DNA of 15,874 nucleotides from Flavobacteriaceae bacterium UBA4439 (GCA_002390455.1 DGPN01000065.1:1-15874); one strand, 5' to 3'; numbered from the stretch's first letter, positions 4,992-13,346 are shown. Program-made: numbers and translations. Notes: a model not told the origin generated them from the sequence alone.

Positions 4992-7580
4992 ATGGCTCGA
5001 AAACCTAAAATCGAAAGATTTAACGAAAATGTTCTTTCTAAATTTCAAATTTACAACAGCCTTTTTCTTACCCTTCCCTTTGATTCCATTAGAAACACCT
5101 CTGTTCTCATTCCTCTTTTTGCAGATCATTGTAGAAACGGCTATGATCAGAAATTAGATCCACGAGAAATCACTTCTAGTTTTTTCAATAGGTACCTTCC
5201 CGAATACGACGAAAAGGAACAGATTGATTTACTTTTTCGTTTCATTCAATACATTGAACGTCAGGTTGTTCTGTTCGATGCCATAGAAGATGCTGCCTTT
5301 GGTTTTGTTAATAACATGCACGGTAGGGGAACCATTCGGCACATCAAAGAAGATGCTTTAGACGATCTGAAAGTTGACGAGCTAAAGGATTACCTCAATC
5401 GTTTTAAAGTAAGAATTGTACTTACTGCCCATCCCACTCAATTTTATCCAGGAAGTGTATTGGGGATCATCAATGATTTGGCAAAAGCTATCGACGCAGG
5501 AGAGTTGGAAACCGTTAAGTTATTACTTACCCAACTGGGTAAAACCAAATTCTACAAAAAAACAAAACCATCGCCCTATGATGAAGCCATCAGCTTGATC
5601 TGGTATTTGGAAAATGTGTTTTATCAATCTGCAAGCACCATTTATACTTATATTAAAAGACATATCTTCAACAAGGCGGCTTTGGACAACTCCATTTTTG
5701 ATTTTGGATTTTGGCCTGGTGGTGACCGAGATGGAAATCCCTATGTCACTCCCGAAATAACCCTTAAAACCGCTGAAAGTTTAAAGTTTTCCATACTCAG
5801 AAATTATTTCAGAGAGGTAAGAAAGATGAAACGGAGTCTCACTTTCAATGGATTGGAAGAAAGATTGGATGCTTTGGAAAGTGATTTATATGCTACTTTG
5901 TTTTCCAAAGACAAACCCGATTATTTCAATATGGATTACTTTGAAAAGGCTTTGGACGAAATACACGAAATCATTGTCAACCAAACAGATGGACTATACG
6001 AATCCTTGATATTGGATCTGAAACACAAAGTAAAAATATTTGGTTTTCATTTTGCAAGTTTGGACATCCGTCAGGATTCTAGAATTCACAAACAAGTGTT
6101 TGATGAGATTTTTTCTCATCCTGAAATCAGAAACTATGTTGAGGGATTGCCAGAAAACTTTGATGAATTGGACACCCCCTCCAGACACCATGTCCTGACA
6201 ACTCTCAAAGGTGACGTGCCTGCAGAGATTTTTGAAACCACCATAACCAAAGAAACATTAGGCAGTATTCGCGCCATGCGTATTATTCAAGAACGCAATG
6301 GAGAAAGAGGCTGTAACCGATACATAATCAGCAATTGTCAGACGATTGACAATATCTTGGAATTATTTGCTTTGCACAAAATTTGTAATTGGGATCAACC
6401 TACTGTAGATATCATCCCGCTTTTTGAGACCATTCCTGATTTGAAAGTTTGTGAAAAAATAATGCAAACCCTCTACGAAAACGAACAATACCGAAAACAT
6501 TTGTCTTCTCGTGGTGACAAACAAACCGTTATGCTTGGTTTTTCTGATGGCACCAAGGACGGGGGCTATTTTATGGCCAACTGGAGTATTTACAAAGCCA
6601 AAGAAGATTTGACTGCACTTTCAAACCGCTATGGCATCAATGTTGCCTTTTTCGACGGAAGGGGAGGGCCACCAGCTCGAGGAGGTGGAAATACACACGA
6701 ATTCTATGCCTCGATGGGGAAAAAAATTCAAGCTGATGACATTCAACTCACCATTCAAGGCCAAACCATCAGCTCTAATTTTGGCACCAATGATTCTTGT
6801 CAATACAATTTGGAGCAGTTGCTCAGTTCAGGGATTCAAAATCAGGTGTTCAATTCGGAGAGAAATGTACTCTCTGACGAAAATCGGGAGACTATGAATC
6901 AACTGGCAGACCAGAGTCATAAAGCCTATCAAGACTTCAAAGCCCGACCAGAATTTATTCCTTATTTGGAAGAGATGACTACGCTCAAATATTATGCAAA
7001 AGCCAATATCGGAAGCCGACCCTCAAAAAGAGGAAGTTCCAAAAAACTTGATTTTTCTGATCTAAGAGCCATTCCTTTTGTGGGAAGCTGGAGTCAATCC
7101 AAACAAAATGTTCCTGGTTTCTTCGGAGTAGGAACTGCACTCAAGTCTTTTGAAGATCAAAACCAATTTGAGAAGGTTACCCAATTGTACAAACAATCTT
7201 CTTTCTTTAGAACTTTGATTGCCAATAGTATGATGAGTTTAACCAAATCATTTTTTGCACTGACTGCCTATATGCAGCACGACAAAGTTTTTGGAGATTT
7301 TTGGAATTTAATTCACGATGAGTACTTATTGACCCGCGAAATGATTCTGAAGCTTACAGGTTTTGAGGAATTGATGGAAAATGAGCCTGCTGGAAAAGCT
7401 TCTATCAAAGTAAGGGAAGAAATTGTACAGCCATTACTAACCATTCAGCAGTCCGCACTGATGACCATATTGGATGCCAAAAAATCGGGTGATATGTCGG
7501 AGGAAACTATGGAGCTTTTCGAGAAAATGGTAACACGCTCCTTGTTTGGAAATATTAATGCAAGTAGAAACTCAGCCTAA
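4992..7580 (+). CDS. ppc: Phosphoenolpyruvate carboxylase
   Basis: The enzyme adds bicarbonate to phosphoenolpyruvate to give oxaloacetate and phosphate, refilling the TCA cycle; it is a cytoplasmic homotetramer in known cases. At 862 residues it is near the usual length. Visible signatures are TAHPTQ (catalytic H147), FWPGGDRDGNP (240-250), MLGFSDGTKDGGY (514-526) and the mobile loop FDGRGGPPARGGG (554-566, catalytic R557). These differ in detail from the E. coli enzyme (for example HGRGGSVGRGGGP and YSDSAKD), which fits the divergent clade found in Bacteroidota. The protein ends GNINASRNSA, whereas the E. coli enzyme ends in NTG, a functionally important C-terminus. The ATG follows the Lrp gene by 25 nt. 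The TAA stop overlaps the convergent aroB stop by 4 bp. No start ambiguity was noticed. Confidence 0.95.
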   Translation: MARKPKIERFNENVLSKFQIYNSLFLTLPFDSIRNTSVLIPLFADHCRNGYDQKLDPREITSSFFNRYLPEYDEKEQIDLLFRFIQYIERQVVLFDAIEDAAFGFVNNMHGRGTIRHIKEDALDDLKVDELKDYLNRFKVRIVLTAHPTQFYPGSVLGIINDLAKAIDAGELETVKLLLTQLGKTKFYKKTKPSPYDEAISLIWYLENVFYQSASTIYTYIKRHIFNKAALDNSIFDFGFWPGGDRDGNPYVTPEITLKTAESLKFSILRNYFREVRKMKRSLTFNGLEERLDALESDLYATLFSKDKPDYFNMDYFEKALDEIHEIIVNQTDGLYESLILDLKHKVKIFGFHFASLDIRQDSRIHKQVFDEIFSHPEIRNYVEGLPENFDELDTPSRHHVLTTLKGDVPAEIFETTITKETLGSIRAMRIIQERNGERGCNRYIISNCQTIDNILELFALHKICNWDQPTVDIIPLFETIPDLKVCEKIMQTLYENEQYRKHLSSRGDKQTVMLGFSDGTKDGGYFMANWSIYKAKEDLTALSNRYGINVAFFDGRGGPPARGGGNTHEFYASMGKKIQADDIQLTIQGQTISSNFGTNDSCQYNLEQLLSSGIQNQVFNSERNVLSDENRETMNQLADQSHKAYQDFKARPEFIPYLEEMTTLKYYAKANIGSRPSKRGSSKKLDFSDLRAIPFVGSWSQSKQNVPGFFGVGTALKSFEDQNQFEKVTQLYKQSSFFRTLIANSMMSLTKSFFALTAYMQHDKVFGDFWNLIHDEYLLTREMILKLTGFEELMENEPAGKASIKVREEIVQPLLTIQQSALMTILDAKKSGDMSEETMELFEKMVTRSLFGNINASRNSA

Positions 7581-8659
7581 GCCCGTTGATAAAATTTAAA
7601 TGCGTCCATAATATTTTCGGAGGGGACTTCTATGTCAATGGCCGGTTCTCCTAGTGCATGCAGTAAGACGAATTTTATTTTCCCATGACTGTTTTTTTTG
7701 TCGTACCTCAATAAGTCCATGATGGCCTCCAAATCTTCGTTGGTGAAACTCGACTTTGGAAAAATCCCGAGAAACACTTTCTTGATATCCTCAGCAACGG
7801 CCAGGTCAAGTCCACAAAGTTGGGTGGCCATAAAAGCTTCGGTAATCATTCCTATGGCAATTGCTTCTCCGTGGAGTAGGGTTGTTTTATTAGAATTATT
7901 TAAGCAATACGTTTCGATAGCGTGACCCAATGTATGACCAAAATTGAGAATTTTCCTCAAATTGGATTCGTACAAATCTTCGCTAACTACTTCATTCTTT
8001 ATTGAAACGGAATGATGAATATAATCTTCTATTTCATTGTTTTTCAACGTCTTGTAATCAGACATTTTTTCAAAATATGACTTATCTCTAATGATACCGT
8101 GTTTCAACATTTCTGCATATCCGCTCCTGTATTCGTTTTCTGGTAAGGTATTCAGATAGTCAATATCAATGATGACCATTCTGGGATGTATAATGATCCC
8201 GATTTGGTTTTTTAAGCCTCCCAAATCCACGCCTGTTTTTCCACCTACAGAAGCGTCAACCACGGACAGTAGGGTAGTGGGAACATTAACAAAATCAATT
8301 CCCCTTTTGAAGGCTGCGGCCACAAACCCTCCAAGGTCTGTAACGACACCACCTCCCAAATTGATCAAAAGACTTTTTCGATCCGCTCCCAAATCCGAAA
8401 GCTGATGCCATACCTCTTGACATGTTTCCAAATGCTTATTTTCTTCGCCAGCTTTGATCGTGATAACATCAGCGTCTTTTAATTCTGAAAATAACTTCAA
8501 GAATACCGGCAGACAGTGTATTTCGGTATTCTTATCCACCAAAATAAAAATGGAGGAGAAGTTTTCTGTTTTCAGTATTGAACGAAGTGAATCATAGGCT
8601 TCATCGGAAAACAAAACCTTATACCCCTTACCTTTAATTGCAGATAATGCCTTTTTCAT
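7577..8659 (-). CDS. aroB: 3-dehydroquinate synthase
   Basis: AroB converts 3-deoxy-D-arabino-heptulosonate 7-phosphate to 3-dehydroquinate, the second step of the shikimate pathway, using NAD and a divalent metal in the cytoplasm. The 360-residue length is normal. Visible signatures are the NAD-binding GGGVVTDLGGFVAAAFKRG (102-120), PTTLLSVVDASVGGKTGVD (127-145), and the metal ligands E183 (GYAEMLKHG), H246 (in NFGHTLGHAIE) and H263 (LLHGEAIAIGM), with the same 63- and 17-residue spacing as in E. coli AroB. It is the last gene of a leftward cluster with porX, tsaE and a DUF4258-like gene, 45 nt after the latter. A -7-like TACTTTTG lies just upstream of the ATG, so it may also have its own promoter. 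The TAG stop overlaps the end of ppc. Confidence 0.97.
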   Translation of the reverse strand: MKKALSAIKGKGYKVLFSDEAYDSLRSILKTENFSSIFILVDKNTEIHCLPVFLKLFSELKDADVITIKAGEENKHLETCQEVWHQLSDLGADRKSLLINLGGGVVTDLGGFVAAAFKRGIDFVNVPTTLLSVVDASVGGKTGVDLGGLKNQIGIIIHPRMVIIDIDYLNTLPENEYRSGYAEMLKHGIIRDKSYFEKMSDYKTLKNNEIEDYIHHSVSIKNEVVSEDLYESNLRKILNFGHTLGHAIETYCLNNSNKTTLLHGEAIAIGMITEAFMATQLCGLDLAVAEDIKKVFLGIFPKSSFTNEDLEAIMDLLRYDKKNSHGKIKFVLLHALGEPAIDIEVPSENIMDAFKFYQRA

Positions 8660-8664
8660 GCTTG

Positions 8665-8672
8665 CAAAAGTA
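8665..8672 (-). promoter_or_regulatory. Predicted -7 box before aroB
   Basis: Read on the minus strand, TACTTTTG fits TAnnTTTG and ends 5 nt before the aroB ATG, so a transcript from it would be almost leaderless. No TTG element at the expected distance was found, so the site is tentative. It sits in the 45-nt gap after the DUF4258-like gene. Confidence 0.35.
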
Positions 8673-8704
8673 AAACATTAGATTGAATTGGTGGGCGATT
8701 TGCA

Positions 8705-9067
8705 TCATTGGCTACGGTAGTCGAGTAAAAGTACCTCAACGGTCTTTTCACAATTCTCTACGGTTATCGAAATGGGCTTGTCTTTCCAGTAACCATTGAT
8801 AAAATAGATTTTGCAGCTGTCTTTTTGGGTATCGCTTTTCCCAAAATCCACACTGGCTTTATTAAGAAAAGCCTGAAATGCTATGGAATCAAAAGCTGAA
8901 TTAACTCGGTTTTGATCTTTCCAAGATTTTTTGGAGAGATTACTGATTACCCTATCGTTGGGGCCATAGTTGCAACTTGTTTTTTTGCCTTTCAAAATTA
9001 CAGTTAAAAAAACCAGCCCTATGGAAAAGCCCACCAAGTAGAAACCCAGTCGGTACAACAAATTCAT
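8705..9067 (-). CDS. Small membrane-anchored protein, DUF4258-like
   Basis: The 120-residue product starts MNLLYRLGFYLVGFSIGLVFLTVIL, one N-terminal membrane segment (about 7-25) with the rest probably on the periplasmic side or, less likely, in the cytoplasm. After the segment comes KKTSCNYGPNDRVISNL, which I recognise as the pattern of the short Bacteroidota DUF4258 proteins; that assignment is from memory. Three Cys residues (C32, C85, C106) lie in the soluble part; C85 and C106 could pair if exported. No catalytic motif is visible. Its ATG overlaps the tsaE TGA (ATGA), and aroB follows after 45 nt, so it is translationally coupled inside the porX-tsaE-aroB cluster. Function unknown. Confidence 0.8.
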   Translation of the reverse strand: MNLLYRLGFYLVGFSIGLVFLTVILKGKKTSCNYGPNDRVISNLSKKSWKDQNRVNSAFDSIAFQAFLNKASVDFGKSDTQKDSCKIYFINGYWKDKPISITVENCEKTVEVLLLDYRSQ

Positions 9068-9474
9068 ATGCTTACTATATTTATAGTTCTTGATTGATCT
9101 TCATTAATACTGAGATTTACCTTGGTATGGGGAGGCAACATGGGGAGGATTCGTTCTCCCCATTCGATAAGACAATAATTATCGGATTCCAAGTATTCCT
9201 CAGTACCGATATCCATGGCTTCGAATATGTTTTTAAGTCGATAGAAATCAAAGTGATAAATACCCCCTTTAGTGGGGCTTATGTATTGATTGACAATGGA
9301 AAAGGTAGGGCTAGAGATGGGATCAGTAACGTCCCATTTTTTACACAACTCCGAAATTAGGGTTGTTTTTCCCGCCCCCATTGGGCCGTTAAAACAGATG
9401 ACAGGAGTTTTTAAATGCTCTTCTAAAAAGTCGACAGCTTGGTCGATTTGATCCAAATTAAACCGAAATGACAT
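9064..9474 (-). CDS. tsaE: tRNA threonylcarbamoyladenosine biosynthesis ATPase TsaE
   Basis: TsaE is the ATPase that works with TsaB and TsaD to place the t6A modification at position 37 of ANN-decoding tRNAs, an essential step in most bacteria. The 136-residue protein has the full family layout: Walker A GPMGAGKTT (30-38), the SSPTF switch segment (54-58), YHFDFYRL (73-80) with the metal-binding Asp, and LIEWGERI (102-109) with the conserved Trp. The ATG is at 9474, 15 nt after the porX stop, and the stop overlaps the next gene's ATG. A -7 box TAAATTTG and a TTG 20 nt further upstream lie at 9479-9509, so it may be made both with porX and from its own promoter. Identification is secure. Confidence 0.96.
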   Translation of the reverse strand: MSFRFNLDQIDQAVDFLEEHLKTPVICFNGPMGAGKTTLISELCKKWDVTDPISSPTFSIVNQYISPTKGGIYHFDFYRLKNIFEAMDIGTEEYLESDNYCLIEWGERILPMLPPHTKVNLSINEDQSRTINIVSI

Positions 9475-9478
9475 ATTG

Positions 9479-9509
9479 CAAATTTAACACTATCGAGGAC
9501 GCATTACAA
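9479..9509 (-). promoter_or_regulatory. Predicted internal promoter for tsaE
   Basis: On the minus strand, TTG at 9509-9507, a 20-nt spacer, then TAAATTTG at 9486-9479 fit the Bacteroidota consensus. The -33 part lies within the last codons of porX. The -7 box ends 4 nt before the tsaE ATG, which would leave almost no leader. Confidence 0.4.
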
Positions 9510-11043
9510 CAAAAGGGATGATCATTTCCTCCATAGATATTCCACCGTGTTGAAAGGTATTTCGGAAATGATTGGCATAATGATTAAAGTTATTTTGATA
9601 AACAAAATACTGATGTTCTCTTGCAAATATAAACTTACTGTTGAGATGGGATGCTGGCAATTGTATTCCTTTGGGGGCATTGACTTCCATGACTGATTTG
9701 GGTGGGTAGCTCAAACTTTGCCCTGTTTTATACCTGAGATTCATACTGACTTCACGATTGCCTTTGACCTCCAGTGGTTGATCGACGTTGATCGTTCCAT
9801 GGTCAGTAGTGACAATCAGATTGAAACCTAACTTCCTTGCTTGTTGAATGATTTCGAGTAGGGGAGAGTTTTTAAACCAAGAAAGGGTAAGCGATCTGAA
9901 AGCTTTATTGTCAGAAGCCAATTCTTTAATGATTTCCATTTCTGTCTTGGCATGAGATATCATGTCTACAAAATTGTAAACGACCACCAAAAGGTCATCT
10001 TTTTTACGATTGTTTAGTGATTGTATAAATTCCCTCCCTGCTTTAAGGTTGGTAATTTTGGAATAACTGAACTGTGAATCGATGCCGTTTCTTTGCAGTT
10101 GTGCTTTGAGGAATGCTGCTTCATTGAGATTTTTTCCACCTTCTTCATTTTCATTGACCCACAGTTCGGGGTGGTTAATTTGCATTTCAAGCGGCATCAT
10201 TCCAGAGAAAATGGCATTTCGAGCGAAGTGGGTAGCGGTGGGTAATATGCTGAAATAACTTGATTCTTCCTCTTTTTGGTAATGGTTTTCAATGATGGGT
10301 GCAATCATTTTCCACTGATCGAAACGGAGGTTGTCGATGACCAACATGAGTGTTGTTTTCCCAGATTCTTTTTTGAGAAAGGGAAAGAGTTTTTCTTTTA
10401 ATATTTGATGCGACATCAAAGGCCCTGAATCGTTGACAATCCATTCTTGATAGTTGTTTTCGATAAACTTGGCAAAAAGGCGATTGGCCTCTTTCATTTG
10501 ATTTTGAAAAATTTCCAACATGGCCAAATCTTCTAAACCCTCCAATTCCATCTCCCAATAGAGCATTTTGATGTAAAAATCTGACCAGTCTTGGTGGGAG
10601 TATAATTCATTTAGAGACAATGATATCTCTTGAAAAGCTTGTTGGTAGTTATTGATGGTTTTTTCGGCAATCAGATTTTTGTGCTCGAATAATTTTTTGA
10701 GCGCAAGCAAAATTTGATTTGGATTGACGGGTTTGATCAAATAATCTGAAATTTTGGCTCCAATGGCTTCTTCCATGATTTGCTCCTCTTCATTTTTGGT
10801 AATCATAATTACTGGAAGGTTGGGAGACCTCAGCTTAATTTTGTTAAGGGTTTCCAACCCCCCCAGACCAGGCATATTTTCATCCAATAACACCACATCA
10901 AAGGCTTCTTCTTTGATTATCAGAAGGGCGTCTTGGCCATTATTGCAAGCAGTGGTTTGGTAGCCCTTACCCTCTAGGAATAAAAAATGGGGTCTGAGCA
11001 ACTCAATTTCATCATCTACCCACAAGATTTTGATTGGAGTCAT
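9490..11043 (-). CDS. porX: PorX: response regulator with PglZ domain (type IX secretion regulator)
   Basis: PorX is the two-component regulator of the type IX secretion system in Bacteroidota; in studied species it acts with the kinase PorY and sigma factor SigP, and its PglZ domain is a zinc-dependent phosphodiesterase. The 517 residues comprise an N-terminal receiver domain (1-120) with acidic pocket D10-D11, phosphoacceptor D54 (VVLLDENMPG) and K104, a helical linker (about 121-215), and a C-terminal PglZ domain of the alkaline phosphatase superfamily. In the latter the metal and nucleophile motifs VIDNLRFDQW (D237), PTATHFARN (T271, the expected nucleophile), VVYNFVDMISH, TTDHGTINV and FQHGG are all present, so the enzyme looks active. 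It is the first gene of a leftward cluster with tsaE, a DUF4258-like gene and aroB. It is divergent from the HD-domain/lipid A operon, whose promoter overlaps its 5' end. No clear -7 box of its own was found. Confidence 0.95.
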   Translation of the reverse strand: MTPIKILWVDDEIELLRPHFLFLEGKGYQTTACNNGQDALLIIKEEAFDVVLLDENMPGLGGLETLNKIKLRSPNLPVIMITKNEEEQIMEEAIGAKISDYLIKPVNPNQILLALKKLFEHKNLIAEKTINNYQQAFQEISLSLNELYSHQDWSDFYIKMLYWEMELEGLEDLAMLEIFQNQMKEANRLFAKFIENNYQEWIVNDSGPLMSHQILKEKLFPFLKKESGKTTLMLVIDNLRFDQWKMIAPIIENHYQKEEESSYFSILPTATHFARNAIFSGMMPLEMQINHPELWVNENEEGGKNLNEAAFLKAQLQRNGIDSQFSYSKITNLKAGREFIQSLNNRKKDDLLVVVYNFVDMISHAKTEMEIIKELASDNKAFRSLTLSWFKNSPLLEIIQQARKLGFNLIVTTDHGTINVDQPLEVKGNREVSMNLRYKTGQSLSYPPKSVMEVNAPKGIQLPASHLNSKFIFAREHQYFVYQNNFNHYANHFRNTFQHGGISMEEMIIPFVVMRPR

Positions 11044-11057
11044 ATTATATATATTTG
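11030..11057 (+). promoter_or_regulatory. Predicted promoter of the HD-domain/lpx operon
   Basis: TTG (11030-11032), 17 nt, TATATTTG (11050-11057) fits the Bacteroidota TTG-N17-23-TAnnTTTG promoter. The -33 element lies within the first codons of divergent porX (ATG at 11043), so the two transcription units share control DNA. It also argues that translation of the HD gene begins downstream, at TTG 11066 or 11075. Confidence 0.6.
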
Positions 11058-11074
11058 CACTTAGATTGACAATT

Positions 11075-12304
11075 TTGAAAACAAAAAAGGTAGTCCTACT
11101 GAACGACCCAATTTACGGATTTATTGGTATTCGTTCTCCATTAATTTTTGAGGTAATTTCTCACCCATGGTTTCAGCGTTTGAGAAGGATTTCTCAAATG
11201 GGATTTTCCTATTATGTTTATCCAGGGGCGCATCACACCCGATTTGAACATGCCTTAGGAGCCATGCATTTGATGCAAGAAGTCATTGAGGTATTGAGAA
11301 AGAAAGGAGTTGAGATCAGCGAGGAAGAGGCTGAAGCCATGCAACTGGCCATATTGCTCCACGACATTGGACATGGTCCCTTTTCACATACTACAGAGGC
11401 CCTTTTGGCGGGAAAGGTCATGCATGAGGAAATTTCAATCGAAGTCATGAAAAAGTTGAATGATGAATTAAATGGAGCCTTAGATCTGCCCATTGCCATT
11501 TTCACCAATCAATACAAAAGAAAATTCATGCATCAACTTATCGCGGGTCAGATCGATCTGGATCGAATGGATTATCTCAAACGGGATAGCTTTTATTCGG
11601 GAGCTACTGAGGGCAACATCAACAGCAAGCGAATCATTGAAATGATGGTGGTGGTGGATGATCAATTGGCTTTCGAGGAAAAGAGTATTTACTCCATAGA
11701 AAAGTTTCTAATGGCCAGAAGACTCATGTATTGGCAAGTTTATTTGCACAAAACAAGCCTATCCGCTGAATTTTTACTGACCCGAATACTGGAAAGGGTT
11801 CGTTTTTGTTACCAAAATGGAGCTCAACCTTTGGCCTCTGACCCTTTGGCCTATTTTTTATCACGTAATGATGTGAATACTCATCCCACCAATATTCAGC
11901 TTGAAAATTTTCTTCTTTTGGATGATTCAGATATCATTCAAGGATTAAAATCTTGGCAAAATGATAAGGACAAGGTGTTGTCTAAGCTTTCTAATATGCT
12001 GGTGAATAGAAAGCTACTAAAGATCAAGATTCAAGACCATCCATTTGAGTCCGAAGCAGCTGAGCGTAAGCGTCACCGATTGAAAAACTTCAACTACACA
12101 GAAGAAGATTACCCCTATTTTGTCTTTACCGGAGCGGTTTCCAATCAGACCTACGTTCCTCAAGATAAACAAATATGGATACTAGGTAAAAATGGAAAAC
12201 TGAAAGAACTTAGGGAAGCAGACGCTTTTTTTGATTCAGAAGAACTTTCCCGTATTCAGCAGAAGTATTATTTATGCTTTCCTAGAAATCGACATCTAAC
12301 TTAA
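11075..12304 (+). CDS. HD-domain phosphohydrolase (dNTPase/SAMHD1-like)
   Basis: This is a cytoplasmic metal-dependent phosphohydrolase of the HD superfamily, in the branch that includes dGTP triphosphohydrolases and SAMHD1. The substrate here is unknown but is probably a nucleotide. Residues about 11-62 (DPIYGFIGI...HTRFEHALG) contain the typical first His (H54 region and H59), and LLHDIGHGPFSH (94-105) holds the HD pair H96-D97 plus H100 and H105; GQIDLDRMDYLKRDS supplies the later Asp. The C-terminal half has no motif I recognise. I chose TTG at 11075 (KTKKVVLLNDPIYG follows) because a -7 box ends at 11057 and homologues begin shortly before this block; TTG at 11066 is nearly as good, and no ATG is available. 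The stop is 19 nt before lpxD, so this is probably the first gene of the lipid A operon. Confidence 0.88.
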   Translation: MKTKKVVLLNDPIYGFIGIRSPLIFEVISHPWFQRLRRISQMGFSYYVYPGAHHTRFEHALGAMHLMQEVIEVLRKKGVEISEEEAEAMQLAILLHDIGHGPFSHTTEALLAGKVMHEEISIEVMKKLNDELNGALDLPIAIFTNQYKRKFMHQLIAGQIDLDRMDYLKRDSFYSGATEGNINSKRIIEMMVVVDDQLAFEEKSIYSIEKFLMARRLMYWQVYLHKTSLSAEFLLTRILERVRFCYQNGAQPLASDPLAYFLSRNDVNTHPTNIQLENFLLLDDSDIIQGLKSWQNDKDKVLSKLSNMLVNRKLLKIKIQDHPFESEAAERKRHRLKNFNYTEEDYPYFVFTGAVSNQTYVPQDKQIWILGKNGKLKELREADAFFDSEELSRIQQKYYLCFPRNRHLT

Positions 12305-12310
12305 ATTTCA

Positions 12311-12318
12311 TATTTTTG
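12311..12318 (+). promoter_or_regulatory. Possible -7 box before lpxD
   Basis: TATTTTTG fits TAnnTTTG in the 19-nt gap between the HD gene and lpxD and ends 5 nt before the ATG. There is no TTG at the expected distance, and the tract is T-rich, so it may be a chance match. If real, lpxD onward could be transcribed separately from the HD gene. Confidence 0.3.
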
Positions 12319-12323
12319 CATCG

Positions 12324-13346
12324 ATGAAATTTACAGCCCAACAAATAGCTACTCAACTCGAAGGAACTGTAGAGGGTGATCCCAATGTTGAGATTTTTCA
12401 ACTCTCAAAAATTGAAGAAGCTCAAAAAGGGTCACTTACTTTTTTATCCAATCCCAAATACACCCCTTTTATTTATAAAACACAAGCCTCGATAACAATA
12501 GTCAATCAGGATTTTATTGCTGAGGAAGATCTTTCCACCACATTGGTAAGGGTCAACAATGCGTATGACTCCTTCACTGTTCTTTTGGACTACTACCACA
12601 AGGCAAAAACCACCAAATCTGGTATTGCTAAATCTGCTGTAATTGATCCTTCGGTCAAAATAGGAAAGAATTGTTTCGTTGGGGATATGTCTTGTATTCA
12701 AGAGGATGCAGAGATCGGTGACAATGTAAAAATTTATCCTCAAGTGTACATAGGCAGTAATGTTACCATCGGAGAAGGGACAATTGTATTTCCTGGTGCG
12801 AAAATTTTAGAAGACTCCATTGTTGGGCAAAATTGTGTAATCCATAGTGGAACTGTTATTGGCTCAGACGGATTTGGATTTGCACCTCAAAAAAACGGAA
12901 GTTATAAAAAAATACCCCAAACGGGAATAGTCGTTTTGGGAGATCGTGTTGAGGTAGGATCCAACTCAACCATTGATCGGGCGACATTGGGAGTTACTTC
13001 TATAGGCAACGGTGTCAAGCTTGACAATCAAATTCAAATTGCTCATAATGTAGAGATAGGAGAGAATACTGTTATTGCAGCACAAACCGGAATCGCAGGA
13101 TCATCCAAAATCGGAAAAAATTGCGTGATCGGAGGTCAAGTTGGAGTCGTTGGTCATATCAATATCGGGGATAATGTCAAAATTCAAGGTCAATCTGGAG
13201 TTATTAGTAGCATCAAAGACAATTCGGTAATACAGGGTACGCCAGCATTCTCTTATAATGACTACAACAAATCCTATGTCTATTTTAAAAACTTACCCAA
13301 TATTGTTAAAGAAATAAACCGAATCGTAAAGAAACTTGACCTATGA
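12324..13346 (+). CDS. lpxD: UDP-3-O-acylglucosamine N-acyltransferase
   Basis: LpxD transfers a 3-hydroxyacyl chain from acyl-carrier protein to the 2-amino group of UDP-3-O-acylglucosamine, the third step of lipid A synthesis, in the cytoplasm. The 340 residues show the family plan: an N-terminal uridine-binding domain (1-100, with LTFLSNPKY at 38-46), a left-handed beta-helix of isoleucine-rich hexapeptide repeats (about 100-300), and a C-terminal helical tail. GSDGFGFAP (180-188) and the catalytic H241 in QIAHNV are present. The ATG is 19 nt after the HD gene, and the stop overlaps the lpxC start (ATGA), implying translational coupling. The order lpxD-lpxC/fabZ-lpxA-efp supports the assignment, as do the hexapeptides. 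Confidence 0.97.
   Translation: MKFTAQQIATQLEGTVEGDPNVEIFQLSKIEEAQKGSLTFLSNPKYTPFIYKTQASITIVNQDFIAEEDLSTTLVRVNNAYDSFTVLLDYYHKAKTTKSGIAKSAVIDPSVKIGKNCFVGDMSCIQEDAEIGDNVKIYPQVYIGSNVTIGEGTIVFPGAKILEDSIVGQNCVIHSGTVIGSDGFGFAPQKNGSYKKIPQTGIVVLGDRVEVGSNSTIDRATLGVTSIGNGVKLDNQIQIAHNVEIGENTVIAAQTGIAGSSKIGKNCVIGGQVGVVGHINIGDNVKIQGQSGVISSIKDNSVIQGTPAFSYNDYNKSYVYFKNLPNIVKEINRIVKKLDL

Noticed and set aside
11030..11074. HD gene start at TTG 11030
   Set aside because: It would place the promoter-like TTG and TATATTTG inside the coding region and add about 15 residues not expected in the family.
12600..13240. Periodic DNA repeats in lpxD and lpxA
   Set aside because: The periodicity comes from hexapeptide repeats of the beta-helix proteins, not from a DNA-level repeat or CRISPR array.
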